A stretch of 5,162 nt of DNA, taken from assembly GCA_009885605.1 (NCBI GenBank), contig VFKK01000004.1, forward strand, positions 1-5,162, given 5' to 3'. Every line of letters starts with the position of its first letter. The stretch's first letter is position 1. Below the pieces are notes generated by a model. The model was not told the DNA's origin, searched no databases, and saw only the letters and a program-made list of their open reading frames with translations. The translations under genes were made by a program, and so were the position numbers. Origin of the DNA: Cyclobacteriaceae bacterium (GTDB taxonomy: Bacteria; Bacteroidota; Bacteroidia; Cytophagales; Cyclobacteriaceae). Shown here one piece after another: positions 1 through 5,162 of this stretch.

Positions 1-2170
1 ACTTGGCTTTTCCGCGAGCTCCAGGCATATACCGCTCCTCAACTCGCTTTTCCACATCCTCTTTGTAAAAAGCAACTTCTTTGAAATTCCCATCTGCATA
101 GCGCTGCCCCTGATCGGTGAAATGCGGAGAATTGGGATCAGAACTTTGACCCCCTGCCAAAATCGTTTTGGCTTTTACTTTCTCCCCAAACTCCACCACT
201 GCCACAAAACTATTTCCTCTGTAGCCATAAAGTCGCTTCGTTCCCTCAAAAGTTCGAGCACCGTAGGCTGCCAAAGCGCCCCAGTTTCCGGAAGCCAGAC
301 CAACCGGAATGTAAGGTGCATTGTCGTCGTATTTCAAGTCGATGTCACCCGTTAACCGCTGAAACCTGTTGATCTCACCCCAAGGCGTATTCCAGGTTCC
401 AAAGTCAGCATTCATTTGCTCGATGGTTTTTGCAAAAACATCCAGGATTTCCGTTTCAGTTGGGATTTTGGCATCGGGATTTTCGTTGATGAATCTGTTC
501 AAAGACCTAAACTCCCGCTGATAATTCTCCCCATAAAAATGTGCGACCGACATGGCTACCGATTCTTTTGAAGTTCTATAATCCCATGCTCCCAACAAAT
601 CAATTGCTTCCTTAAGATCTTCATTGCCTTTTCCTGCTTTCAAAAATGCCTGAGTCAACTCCGGTAACAAATATTCAAAAGCCGGAATGTAGGAATCGTA
701 AGCCAAAGCAAGGAAGCTATCCAGATTCAGATTTTTGGCATCCTTTAAGACTTTCACAGCATGAATTCCTCGGAAATTTTCCTGATCAGGCGCCATGTAA
801 GCCGGGTAATCTTCTTTCTTCGGACTGAACTCACCTGCTGCAGTGAAGGGAGTTGAGTTGCAGTTTTGAATCCAGCCCGTGCCCGGATTCAGGATCATGA
901 TGCTTTCATCCACAGTGTGTAGGCCTTGCCAGTCTGTCGCCGGATCACTTCCATCCACAGGTTTAGAAAAGTCAAATTCCGGATTTCTCTTTGGGATAAA
1001 GTTGCCGTGGAAATAGGCGATGTTTCCTTCCGCATCCGCAAAAACTGTATTATTGGAGGAGTTGGTACGGATATCCATCATCTTCTTGAATTCTGCGTGG
1101 TTATTGAGTTTGGTTCGGGTATAGCTTTGGATCAGTGCATTCACAGGATCCCAGTTGATCTTGGTTGCCACCCATTTTTCGCCTTCCTTATGGGTAATCG
1201 GTCCATGATGGGTTCGGAAAATTTTAAAGCCTTTCTCCTTGATCGAATCCCCTTCAGAATACTTCAGCATTATTTCCTGAGCTTCCACATTGCGCTTTTC
1301 GTTGCCATATTCATAGTAAAATTCCCCTTCGGACAGCGTGATTGTTTCCTCATACTCATCTATGAAATCAACAAAAGTACTCGTGTGAATCCATCCGGTT
1401 TTTTCATTGAAACCCTGATAGACAAAAAACTGACCCCAGGTCACCGCTCCGTAAGCGTTCAACCCTTCTTCACTGACCACATGCACTTCCGGTCGGAAAT
1501 AAAAAGAAGTATGAGGATTGATCAGCAGCATGGCATTGCCAGACTCAGTGAGTTGACCGGAAACAGCGATTCCATTAGAGCCTTTTGGTTCTTCAAGCAG
1601 ATCAGGCAACATATTTTCGTTGAAAGCCAAAGGCTGATTTCCTTCGTAAAAAGCCTTAATTCCTGCTTCCGAAATTCGTTCTATATCTCCGCCAATTGAT
1701 CCTTCGCTGAAATACATCGGAAACCACGGTTCATATTTCAGGATCACCTGCGGCTTCACTTCAGGATGGGTGTGCAGGTAATAATTGATTCCATCAGCGA
1801 AAGCCACGCAAAGGGCTTTCAGCCAATCCGGAGATTTATCATAGGCGGCTTTGGCCTCAGCTTCCGTCATATACAGATTTGCACGAAGATCACTGTAGAT
1901 AGCCTTTTCTCCTTCAAGTTCGGCAAGACGTCCGGTTGCCCAGATATAGTTTCTTTCTACTCTGCGAAAATCATCCTCGCATTGAGCGAAAAGCAATCCA
2001 AAAACCGCATCCGCATCACTTTTACCATAAATGTGGGGCACTCCAAAATCGTCCCGAATGATCTCGACGCGTTCGGCTTGTGCCTCCCAGCGACTGACTT
2101 CCTCGCTTGCTTTTGGTTGACAGGCAATGAATATAAATGCAAAAAGGAAAATGAGTAATCGCTGATTCAT
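1..2170 (-). CDS. Penicillin acylase family (Ntn-hydrolase) lipoprotein, 3' end cut by window edge
   Basis: Reading leftwards from ATG at 2170 there is an unbroken frame of 723 codons with no stop before base 1. Residues 1-17 (MNQRLLIFLFAFIFIAC) look like a lipoprotein signal: basic n-region, hydrophobic core, Cys17 as the lipidated residue, although Phe at -3 is not the classical choice. The alpha region has RDDFGVPHIYG (39-49), FAQCEDDFRRVE (61-72) and ATGRLAEL (78-85). The autoprocessing site is Gly197-Ser198 in KGSNGIAVSG, making Ser198 the beta-chain nucleophile. His220 in NPH is beta position 23, as in PvdQ and aculeacin-type acylases (Gln in penicillin G acylase). QNCNSTP (435-441) matches the oxyanion-hole Asn segment. 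GGQSSDPNSPHFTDQ (673-687) is the usual near-C-terminal block, so probably only a few residues are missing. The family hydrolyses N-acyl amide bonds (beta-lactams, acyl-homoserine lactones, lipopeptides). Substrate here is unknown; I infer a cell-envelope location and an acyl-amide substrate. No Shine-Dalgarno sequence lies at normal spacing; the start is fixed by the signal sequence. Confidence 0.93.
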   Translation of the reverse strand, partial: MNQRLLIFLFAFIFIACQPKASEEVSRWEAQAERVEIIRDDFGVPHIYGKSDADAVFGLLFAQCEDDFRRVERNYIWATGRLAELEGEKAIYSDLRANLYMTEAEAKAAYDKSPDWLKALCVAFADGINYYLHTHPEVKPQVILKYEPWFPMYFSEGSIGGDIERISEAGIKAFYEGNQPLAFNENMLPDLLEEPKGSNGIAVSGQLTESGNAMLLINPHTSFYFRPEVHVVSEEGLNAYGAVTWGQFFVYQGFNEKTGWIHTSTFVDFIDEYEETITLSEGEFYYEYGNEKRNVEAQEIMLKYSEGDSIKEKGFKIFRTHHGPITHKEGEKWVATKINWDPVNALIQSYTRTKLNNHAEFKKMMDIRTNSSNNTVFADAEGNIAYFHGNFIPKRNPEFDFSKPVDGSDPATDWQGLHTVDESIMILNPGTGWIQNCNSTPFTAAGEFSPKKEDYPAYMAPDQENFRGIHAVKVLKDAKNLNLDSFLALAYDSYIPAFEYLLPELTQAFLKAGKGNEDLKEAIDLLGAWDYRTSKESVAMSVAHFYGENYQREFRSLNRFINENPDAKIPTETEILDVFAKTIEQMNADFGTWNTPWGEINRFQRLTGDIDLKYDDNAPYIPVGLASGNWGALAAYGARTFEGTKRLYGYRGNSFVAVVEFGEKVKAKTILAGGQSSDPNSPHFTDQGQRYADGNFKEVAFYKEDVEKRVEERYMPGARGKAK

Positions 2171-2246
2171 GGTGGGTGGATTTTTAGAAGCTCCTTTGAA
2201 TTTGTCCGAAGATAAAATATTTCGGGTCCTGCGGAAAAAAGATTTC

Positions 2247-3137
2247 CTATCGGTGCTGATCGTAATGATTAGCGGGGAATTCTGCTTTCAGGCTGTCAAT
2301 AAGTTCGGCTGGAATGGTCAGACTTTCCTCAAAGCCTCTGAGCATTTTCTCAACCTGACGGACCGAACTCGCACCAATTATCAAAGAAGCCACAGCCGGA
2401 TCTGCCAATCCAAACCGGATCAAGAATGCCTCCGGAGAATAGCTAAAACTTTTGATTCGTTCCCGGATTGCTTTCACCTGGCTTGGACCAAAATCCAAAA
2501 ACCCTGCTATTGGCTTATCGATCAGCAATCCTTTTGCAAATGCACCGCGAACCAAAACCCGCGTATTTGTTTTTTCAAGTAAAGGAAAAATAGTCTCTTC
2601 AGGTCTTCGATCCAAAGGATTGTATTGCATCATGATCGTGGCCGGAGGATTTATTTCCATCAGTTTACGAATCACATTAGGCCGGATGGATGAAATTCCA
2701 AAAGCGAGGATTTTTCCCTGCGATTTCAGCATTTCGAAAGCCTCAAAAGTTTCTTCCAAGGGATCTTCAATCATTCCTCCATGAAGTTGGTAAAGGTCAA
2801 TGTAGTCTGTTTGCAACCGCTTCAGACTTTTTTCAACAGCCATCAGAATATATTCCTTCCGGGGATTCCATTTCCAGCCATTTCCGTCAGGATTCATTTC
2901 ATTCCCGACTTTGGTAGCCAAAACAATTTCATTCCTTTTTCCTTGAATTGCGGCACCGACAATCTCTTCATTCAACCCATTTTGATACAAATCAGCCGTA
3001 TCCAGAAAATTAATTCCCCCGGCCAATGCTAAGGAAATGATCTTTCGGTCATAGGTGAAATCTCCCATGAGCGACATACAACCCAAACCAATTCGGGAGA
3101 TTTTGATCTCTGTCCCGATTAATTCTATTCTATTCAT
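2247..3137 (-). CDS. Aldo/keto reductase family oxidoreductase
   Basis: A 296-residue protein with the (beta/alpha)8 aldo/keto reductase fold signature, a family of cytosolic NAD(P)H-dependent carbonyl reductases. The full tetrad is visible: Asp46 and Tyr51 in FLDTADLYQNG, Lys76 in LATKVG, His119 in DLYQLHG. Other family blocks are the N-terminal ISRIGLGCMSL (13-23), GISSIRP (147-153), MMQYNPLDRR (169-178), GAFAKGLL (198-205) and the C-terminal cofactor-phosphate loop IIGASSVRQVEKM (253-265). The length is at the short end for the non-haem beta-subunit-like branch of the family (usually about 300-330). I chose ATG at 3137; the frame extends three codons upstream to a TTG at 3146 that would add only Met-Val-Lys. 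The stop is TAG at 2249-2247, 76 bases before the acylase start on the same strand, so co-transcription is possible. Substrate cannot be deduced, and neighbours give no pathway hint. Confidence 0.93.
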   Translation of the reverse strand: MNRIELIGTEIKISRIGLGCMSLMGDFTYDRKIISLALAGGINFLDTADLYQNGLNEEIVGAAIQGKRNEIVLATKVGNEMNPDGNGWKWNPRKEYILMAVEKSLKRLQTDYIDLYQLHGGMIEDPLEETFEAFEMLKSQGKILAFGISSIRPNVIRKLMEINPPATIMMQYNPLDRRPEETIFPLLEKTNTRVLVRGAFAKGLLIDKPIAGFLDFGPSQVKAIRERIKSFSYSPEAFLIRFGLADPAVASLIIGASSVRQVEKMLRGFEESLTIPAELIDSLKAEFPANHYDQHR

Positions 3138-3173
3138 TTTTACCAAATTATTAACTCAGAATTAAATGAAGAT

Positions 3174-3186
3174 GACTTAAAACCTA
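3174..3186 (+). repeat. Near-direct repeat, copy 1 (GACTTAAAACCTA)
   Basis: First copy of a short repeat in the reductase-pfkA intergenic region. It differs from the copy at 3255-3266 only by one extra A in the A-run. It lies 36 bases upstream of the reductase start codon on the opposite strand. It could be a regulator binding site shared by the divergent genes, or chance in AT-rich sequence. Confidence 0.35.
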
Positions 3187-3244
3187 CCATCTGATTTTCA
3201 GTTTTTAATATCGAATAAACTATCAGCATTCTTTCTTAAATCCC

Positions 3245-3252
3245 TATTTTTG
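3245..3252 (+). promoter_or_regulatory. Bacteroidota -7 promoter element for pfkA
   Basis: TATTTTTG matches the Bacteroidota sigma-ABfr -7 consensus TAnnTTTG exactly and is followed by CGG, a frequent context. It would place transcription start around 3256-3260 and leave a leader of only about 12-16 bases before the pfkA ATG at 3272. No convincing TTTG-type -33 element is found at the expected distance upstream (about 3220-3227), so the promoter may be weak or helped by an activator. The consensus is established knowledge; its use here is inferred. Confidence 0.6.
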
Positions 3253-3254
3253 CG

Positions 3255-3266
3255 GACTTAAACCTA
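3255..3266 (+). repeat. Near-direct repeat, copy 2 (GACTTAAACCTA), over the predicted pfkA start site
   Basis: Second copy of the repeat, 81 bases downstream of the first in the same orientation. It begins two bases after the pfkA -7 element and spans the predicted transcription start and short leader, a position where a bound protein would block initiation. Function is speculative. Confidence 0.35.
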
Positions 3267-3271
3267 TTGAA

Positions 3272-4246
3272 ATGAAAAAAATTGCAGTTTTTACGTCAGG
3301 TGGAGATAGCCCTGGGATGAATGCATGTATTCGAGCGGTAGTCAGAACAGCTATTTACAGAGGACTTGATGTGTATGGAATCTACCGCGGTTACGAAGGA
3401 ATGATCGAGGGGGATATAAAAAAATTGCAGTCACATTCGGTGAGTAACATTGTGCAGCGAGGCGGAACAATGCTCAAGTCGGCACGCTCTGCTGAGTTTC
3501 GTACTCCGGAAGGAAGAAAGAAAGCCTATGACAATTTGGTAGCCAATGGAATCGAAGGCCTTGTGGCAATCGGAGGAGATGGTACTTTCACCGGTGCAAA
3601 GCTTTTCTTTGAAGAATATGGAATCCCTACAGTAGGTTGCCCGGGGACAATTGATAATGATATTTTCGGAACCGATTACACAATTGGTTTTGATACGGCT
3701 GTAAACACGGCATTAGAAGCAATTGACAAAATCAGAGATACCGCAGCAGCGCATGACCGGGTGTTTTTTGTGGAAGTAATGGGCAGAGATGCCGGATTTA
3801 TTGCAGTTGAATCAGGAATTGGCGGAGGGGCTGAGTTTGTAATGGTTCCCGAGAACAAATCTAACTTGGATGAAATTGTCAAATCTTTCAAAAACCTTCG
3901 GAAAAGTAAATCATCAAGCATTATTGTGGTAGCTGAGGGCGAAGAAGAAGGAAGTGCCGAAACGGTCATGAAAAAAGTTAAAGAGCTAGTAAAAGATAAG
4001 GACAGAGAATTTAAGGTTACGACGCTGGGACATATTCAGCGGGGAGGAAATCCAACCGCAAGAGACCGTGTATTGGCAAGCAGATGCGGAATGGCAGCGG
4101 TGGAAGGTCTAATCGCTGGAAAACAAAACTGCATGGCAGGAGTAATGAATCAGGAAGTAGTCTATACGTCGTTCGCAGATTGTATTGGTAAAACCAAACC
4201 TCTCATTCCCGATCACCTCAAATTAATTGAAATTTTAAGCATCTGA
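3272..4246 (+). CDS. pfkA: ATP-dependent 6-phosphofructokinase
   Basis: A full-length (324 aa) bacterial phosphofructokinase, converting fructose 6-phosphate plus ATP to fructose 1,6-bisphosphate in cytosolic glycolysis. It starts MKKIAVFTSGGDSPGMNA and ends with LSI, like the Bacillus enzyme. The ATP site is SGGDSPG (9-15), Arg72 and GGDGTF (101-106). Gly104 and Gly125 in PGTIDND (124-130) mark the ATP-using rather than the pyrophosphate-using type. Asp128 is the catalytic base (Asp127 in E. coli). Arg163, MGR (170-172), and GHIQRGG (253-259) with His254 and Arg257 form the sugar-phosphate site. Two departures are seen: the F6P-contacting Arg243 of E. coli aligns with Lys248, and the ADP/PEP effector loop (RGKKH in Bacillus, 211-215) is replaced by serine-rich RKSKSSS (210-216). 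The effector arginines 21 and 25 and Glu188 remain. The -7 element lies 20 bases upstream. The next gene starts one base after the TGA stop, suggesting an operon. Confidence 0.98.
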   Translation: MKKIAVFTSGGDSPGMNACIRAVVRTAIYRGLDVYGIYRGYEGMIEGDIKKLQSHSVSNIVQRGGTMLKSARSAEFRTPEGRKKAYDNLVANGIEGLVAIGGDGTFTGAKLFFEEYGIPTVGCPGTIDNDIFGTDYTIGFDTAVNTALEAIDKIRDTAAAHDRVFFVEVMGRDAGFIAVESGIGGGAEFVMVPENKSNLDEIVKSFKNLRKSKSSSIIVVAEGEEEGSAETVMKKVKELVKDKDREFKVTTLGHIQRGGNPTARDRVLASRCGMAAVEGLIAGKQNCMAGVMNQEVVYTSFADCIGKTKPLIPDHLKLIEILSI

Positions 4247-4247
4247 C

Positions 4248-4583
4248 ATGGGTTTTATACCATTATTCATCACAGCAGGAGGCGCCTGCCTCTTGTTTAT
4301 CCTTACTGTCCGCAACAGCCTTGTCCGAAAACTCAGTCGGCAAAAAGAACTTTCCGCTAGTATAAATCTTTTGAGTCCTGAACTTGGATTGGCTCCAAAG
4401 GAAATTGCGCGGCCTGATGCCATTTTGGAGAAATTGAAAAATCAGAATCCCTCAAAAGACATCACTAAGGAAATAGCAGAAATTATCCGTGAACTCAAAA
4501 TCAATCAGTATCAATACAATAATTTGATCAAAAAAGCTCCGTATAACTGGGTAGCTAAAATTGGCGGGTTTCACCCAATTTGA
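4248..4583 (+). CDS. Small single-pass membrane protein with LemA-like C-terminus
   Basis: A 111-residue protein with no firm family assignment. Residues 3-21 form one hydrophobic helix (FIPLFITAGGACLLFILTV). It is followed at once by a basic stretch (Arg22, Arg27, Lys28, Arg31, Lys33), so by the positive-inside rule the N-terminus should be outside and the rest cytoplasmic. Residues 30-97 are charged and mostly helical in character, possibly coiled coil. The end, QYQYNNLIKKAPYNWVAKIG then GFHPI (87-111), resembles the conserved LemA C-terminus (YN..V..YN..I..FP.N..A..FGF), and LemA also has an N-terminal membrane helix; however LemA proteins are nearer 180-200 aa. The ATG is one base after the pfkA stop, which argues for translational coupling and for a real gene. 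The 3' end overlaps the convergent miaA by 13 bases. Function unknown. Confidence 0.8.
   Translation: MGFIPLFITAGGACLLFILTVRNSLVRKLSRQKELSASINLLSPELGLAPKEIARPDAILEKLKNQNPSKDITKEIAEIIRELKINQYQYNNLIKKAPYNWVAKIGGFHPI
4558..4581. terminator. Possible weak bidirectional terminator hairpin over the convergent stops
   Basis: AAATTGG (4558-4564) and CCAATTT (4575-4581) form a perfect 7-base inverted repeat around a 10-base loop. Within it, GGGT (4566-4569) and ACCC (4573-4576) could pair as an alternative. On the plus strand it is followed by GATCTTTTAAAAA; read leftwards it is followed by a short T-run. It overlaps the stop codons of both convergent genes, where a shared terminator would be expected. 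The stem is short and AT-rich, so the call is tentative. Confidence 0.3.
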
Positions 4584-5162
4584 TCTTTTAAAAACTGAGT
4601 GATTTCCTTGTGCTGATCAGGGTGAAACCAAGAAATTGATTCATCGCGTTTGAACCAAGTCAGCTGGCGCTTTGCATATCTTCTGGAATTTCGTTTCAGC
4701 AAGCGAATGGCTTCTTCCTTATCATACTTACCTTCCAGATACCCGAAGATTTCTGAATACCCGACGGTATGAAGGGCGTTCAGATGTCTTTTCCCAAACA
4801 GGGCATCTGCCTCGTCAAAAAGTCCTCCGGCTATCATTTGATCCATCCTTCGATCAATTCTCTCATACAATTCAGGTCGATCCCGCTCCAACCCTATCTT
4901 GACAACGGTGAAGTTTCTAACTTTTTTCTCCTTGATTCTAAAGCTGCTATATGGCTTTCCTGTTCCTCTGCAAACTTCCAAAGCCCTCATTAACCGTTGC
5001 GGATTTTGGCTATCCACAAGACCAATATAAACAGGGTCAAGTCGGGTCAATTCAGTTTGGAGAAAATTCAACCCTTTTTCCTCAAATTCTTTGATTATTT
5101 TTTTCCGAATCTGAGGATCAATCTCAGGCATTTCGTCTAATCCATCGACTACCACGTCTGCG
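4571..5162 (-). CDS. miaA: tRNA dimethylallyltransferase, C-terminal part (5' end cut by window edge)
   Basis: Reading in from the right edge, the frame gives 196 residues starting ADVVVDGLDEMPEIDP and ending at TGA (4573-4571). The family is about 300 residues, so roughly the first 100, with the P-loop, are outside the window; the internal GTG at 5155 is not a start. Diagnostic blocks are GLDEMPEIDP, DPVYIGLVDSQNPQRLMRAL, EVCRGTGKPYSSF, ERDRPELYERIDRRMDQM, GGLFDEADAL, HTVGYSEIFGYLEGK, and the C-terminal KRNSRRYAKRQLTWFKRD. The enzyme transfers a dimethylallyl group to N6 of A37 in tRNAs that read codons starting with U, improving reading-frame maintenance. It converges on the small membrane protein gene, with stops overlapping by 13 bases. 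The last residues (FLKDQIG) run to the stop without sign of decay. Confidence 0.97.
   Translation of the reverse strand, partial: ADVVVDGLDEMPEIDPQIRKKIIKEFEEKGLNFLQTELTRLDPVYIGLVDSQNPQRLMRALEVCRGTGKPYSSFRIKEKKVRNFTVVKIGLERDRPELYERIDRRMDQMIAGGLFDEADALFGKRHLNALHTVGYSEIFGYLEGKYDKEEAIRLLKRNSRRYAKRQLTWFKRDESISWFHPDQHKEITQFLKDQIG

Larger units (their letters stand above)
3138..3271. other. Divergent intergenic region between the aldo/keto reductase and pfkA
   Basis: This 134-base AT-rich spacer separates the minus-strand reductase from plus-strand pfkA and must hold the start signals of both. It contains a clear Bacteroidota-type -7 element for pfkA, two near-identical direct repeats (entered separately), and a small palindrome CTGATTTTCAG at 3191-3201 (4-base arms, probably incidental). 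No Shine-Dalgarno sequence is seen before either gene, which is common in Bacteroidota. I see no credible ORF or structured RNA in it. Confidence 0.7.

Noticed and set aside
926..1699. Long open frame on the plus strand (257 codons)
   Set aside because: It lies wholly antisense to the acylase, which has clear family motifs throughout; the translated sequence shows no recognisable domain and is rich in residues typical of a shadow frame.
1766..2158. Open frame on the plus strand opposite the acylase N-terminus
   Set aside because: Antisense to conserved acylase alpha-chain motifs and with no recognisable domain or start signal.
2191..2197. AAAGGAG on the minus strand upstream of the acylase start, resembling a Shine-Dalgarno sequence
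   Set aside because: It is 20 bases from the ATG, too far to act, and no nearer in-frame start exists upstream that fits the signal peptide.
2207..2214. TATCTTCG on the minus strand as a possible -7 element for the acylase
   Set aside because: One mismatch to TAnnTTTG and no convincing -33 element; too weak to list as a promoter.
2169..3032. Several plus-strand open frames opposite the aldo/keto reductase
   Set aside because: They overlap each other and mirror the coding strand of a gene with an intact catalytic tetrad; no independent support.
3144..3146. TTG as an alternative start for the aldo/keto reductase
   Set aside because: It adds only three residues over the ATG at 3137, which fits the family N-terminus better.
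3144..3151. ATAATTTG on the minus strand as a possible -7 element for the aldo/keto reductase
   Set aside because: The TA is out of register and the element ends only 6 bases before the ATG, so it would need a leaderless transcript.
3676..3969. Minus-strand open frame inside pfkA
   Set aside because: Shadow of pfkA; serine-rich low-information translation.
4672..4993. Plus-strand open frames opposite miaA
   Set aside because: Shadows of a conserved tRNA-modification gene.
5153..5155. GTG as the start of the miaA frame
   Set aside because: The frame stays open to the window edge and the MiaA family requires about 100 more N-terminal residues, so this is an internal valine.

Overview
The window looks like a piece of ordinary chromosome from a Bacteroidota bacterium, most likely Cytophagales (a Cyclobacteriaceae-like organism is my guess). 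The reasons are an exact TAnnTTTG-type -7 promoter element upstream of pfkA, no convincing Shine-Dalgarno sequence before any gene, a moderate GC content that is low in the intergenic regions, and the style of the proteins. The genus is inference; no rRNA or other marker is present.

The left half (1-3137) holds two genes on the minus strand. The first in reading order is an aldo/keto reductase (3137-2247) with a complete catalytic tetrad. After a 76-base gap comes a large penicillin-acylase-family N-terminal-nucleophile hydrolase (2170 to beyond base 1). It has a lipoprotein-type signal and is almost complete: 723 codons are visible and its 3' end lies just outside the window. The two may be co-transcribed, but no shared pathway is evident.

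A 134-base AT-rich region (3138-3271) separates the divergent reductase and pfkA. It carries the pfkA -7 element and two near-identical 12-13 base direct repeats. pfkA (3272-4246) encodes an ATP-type bacterial 6-phosphofructokinase. One base after its stop begins a 111-residue membrane-anchored protein (4248-4583) whose C-terminus resembles the end of LemA proteins.

On the opposite strand, the C-terminal two thirds of miaA (tRNA dimethylallyltransferase) enters from the right edge and ends at 4571. The two convergent genes overlap by 13 bases, inside a small hairpin.

I see no mobile element, CRISPR array, RNA gene, phage gene or defence system, and nothing that amounts to an undescribed multi-gene system. 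The points most worth a second look are the LemA-like mini-protein coupled to pfkA, the His-type acylase active site on a lipoprotein, and the altered effector and sugar-phosphate residues in the phosphofructokinase.
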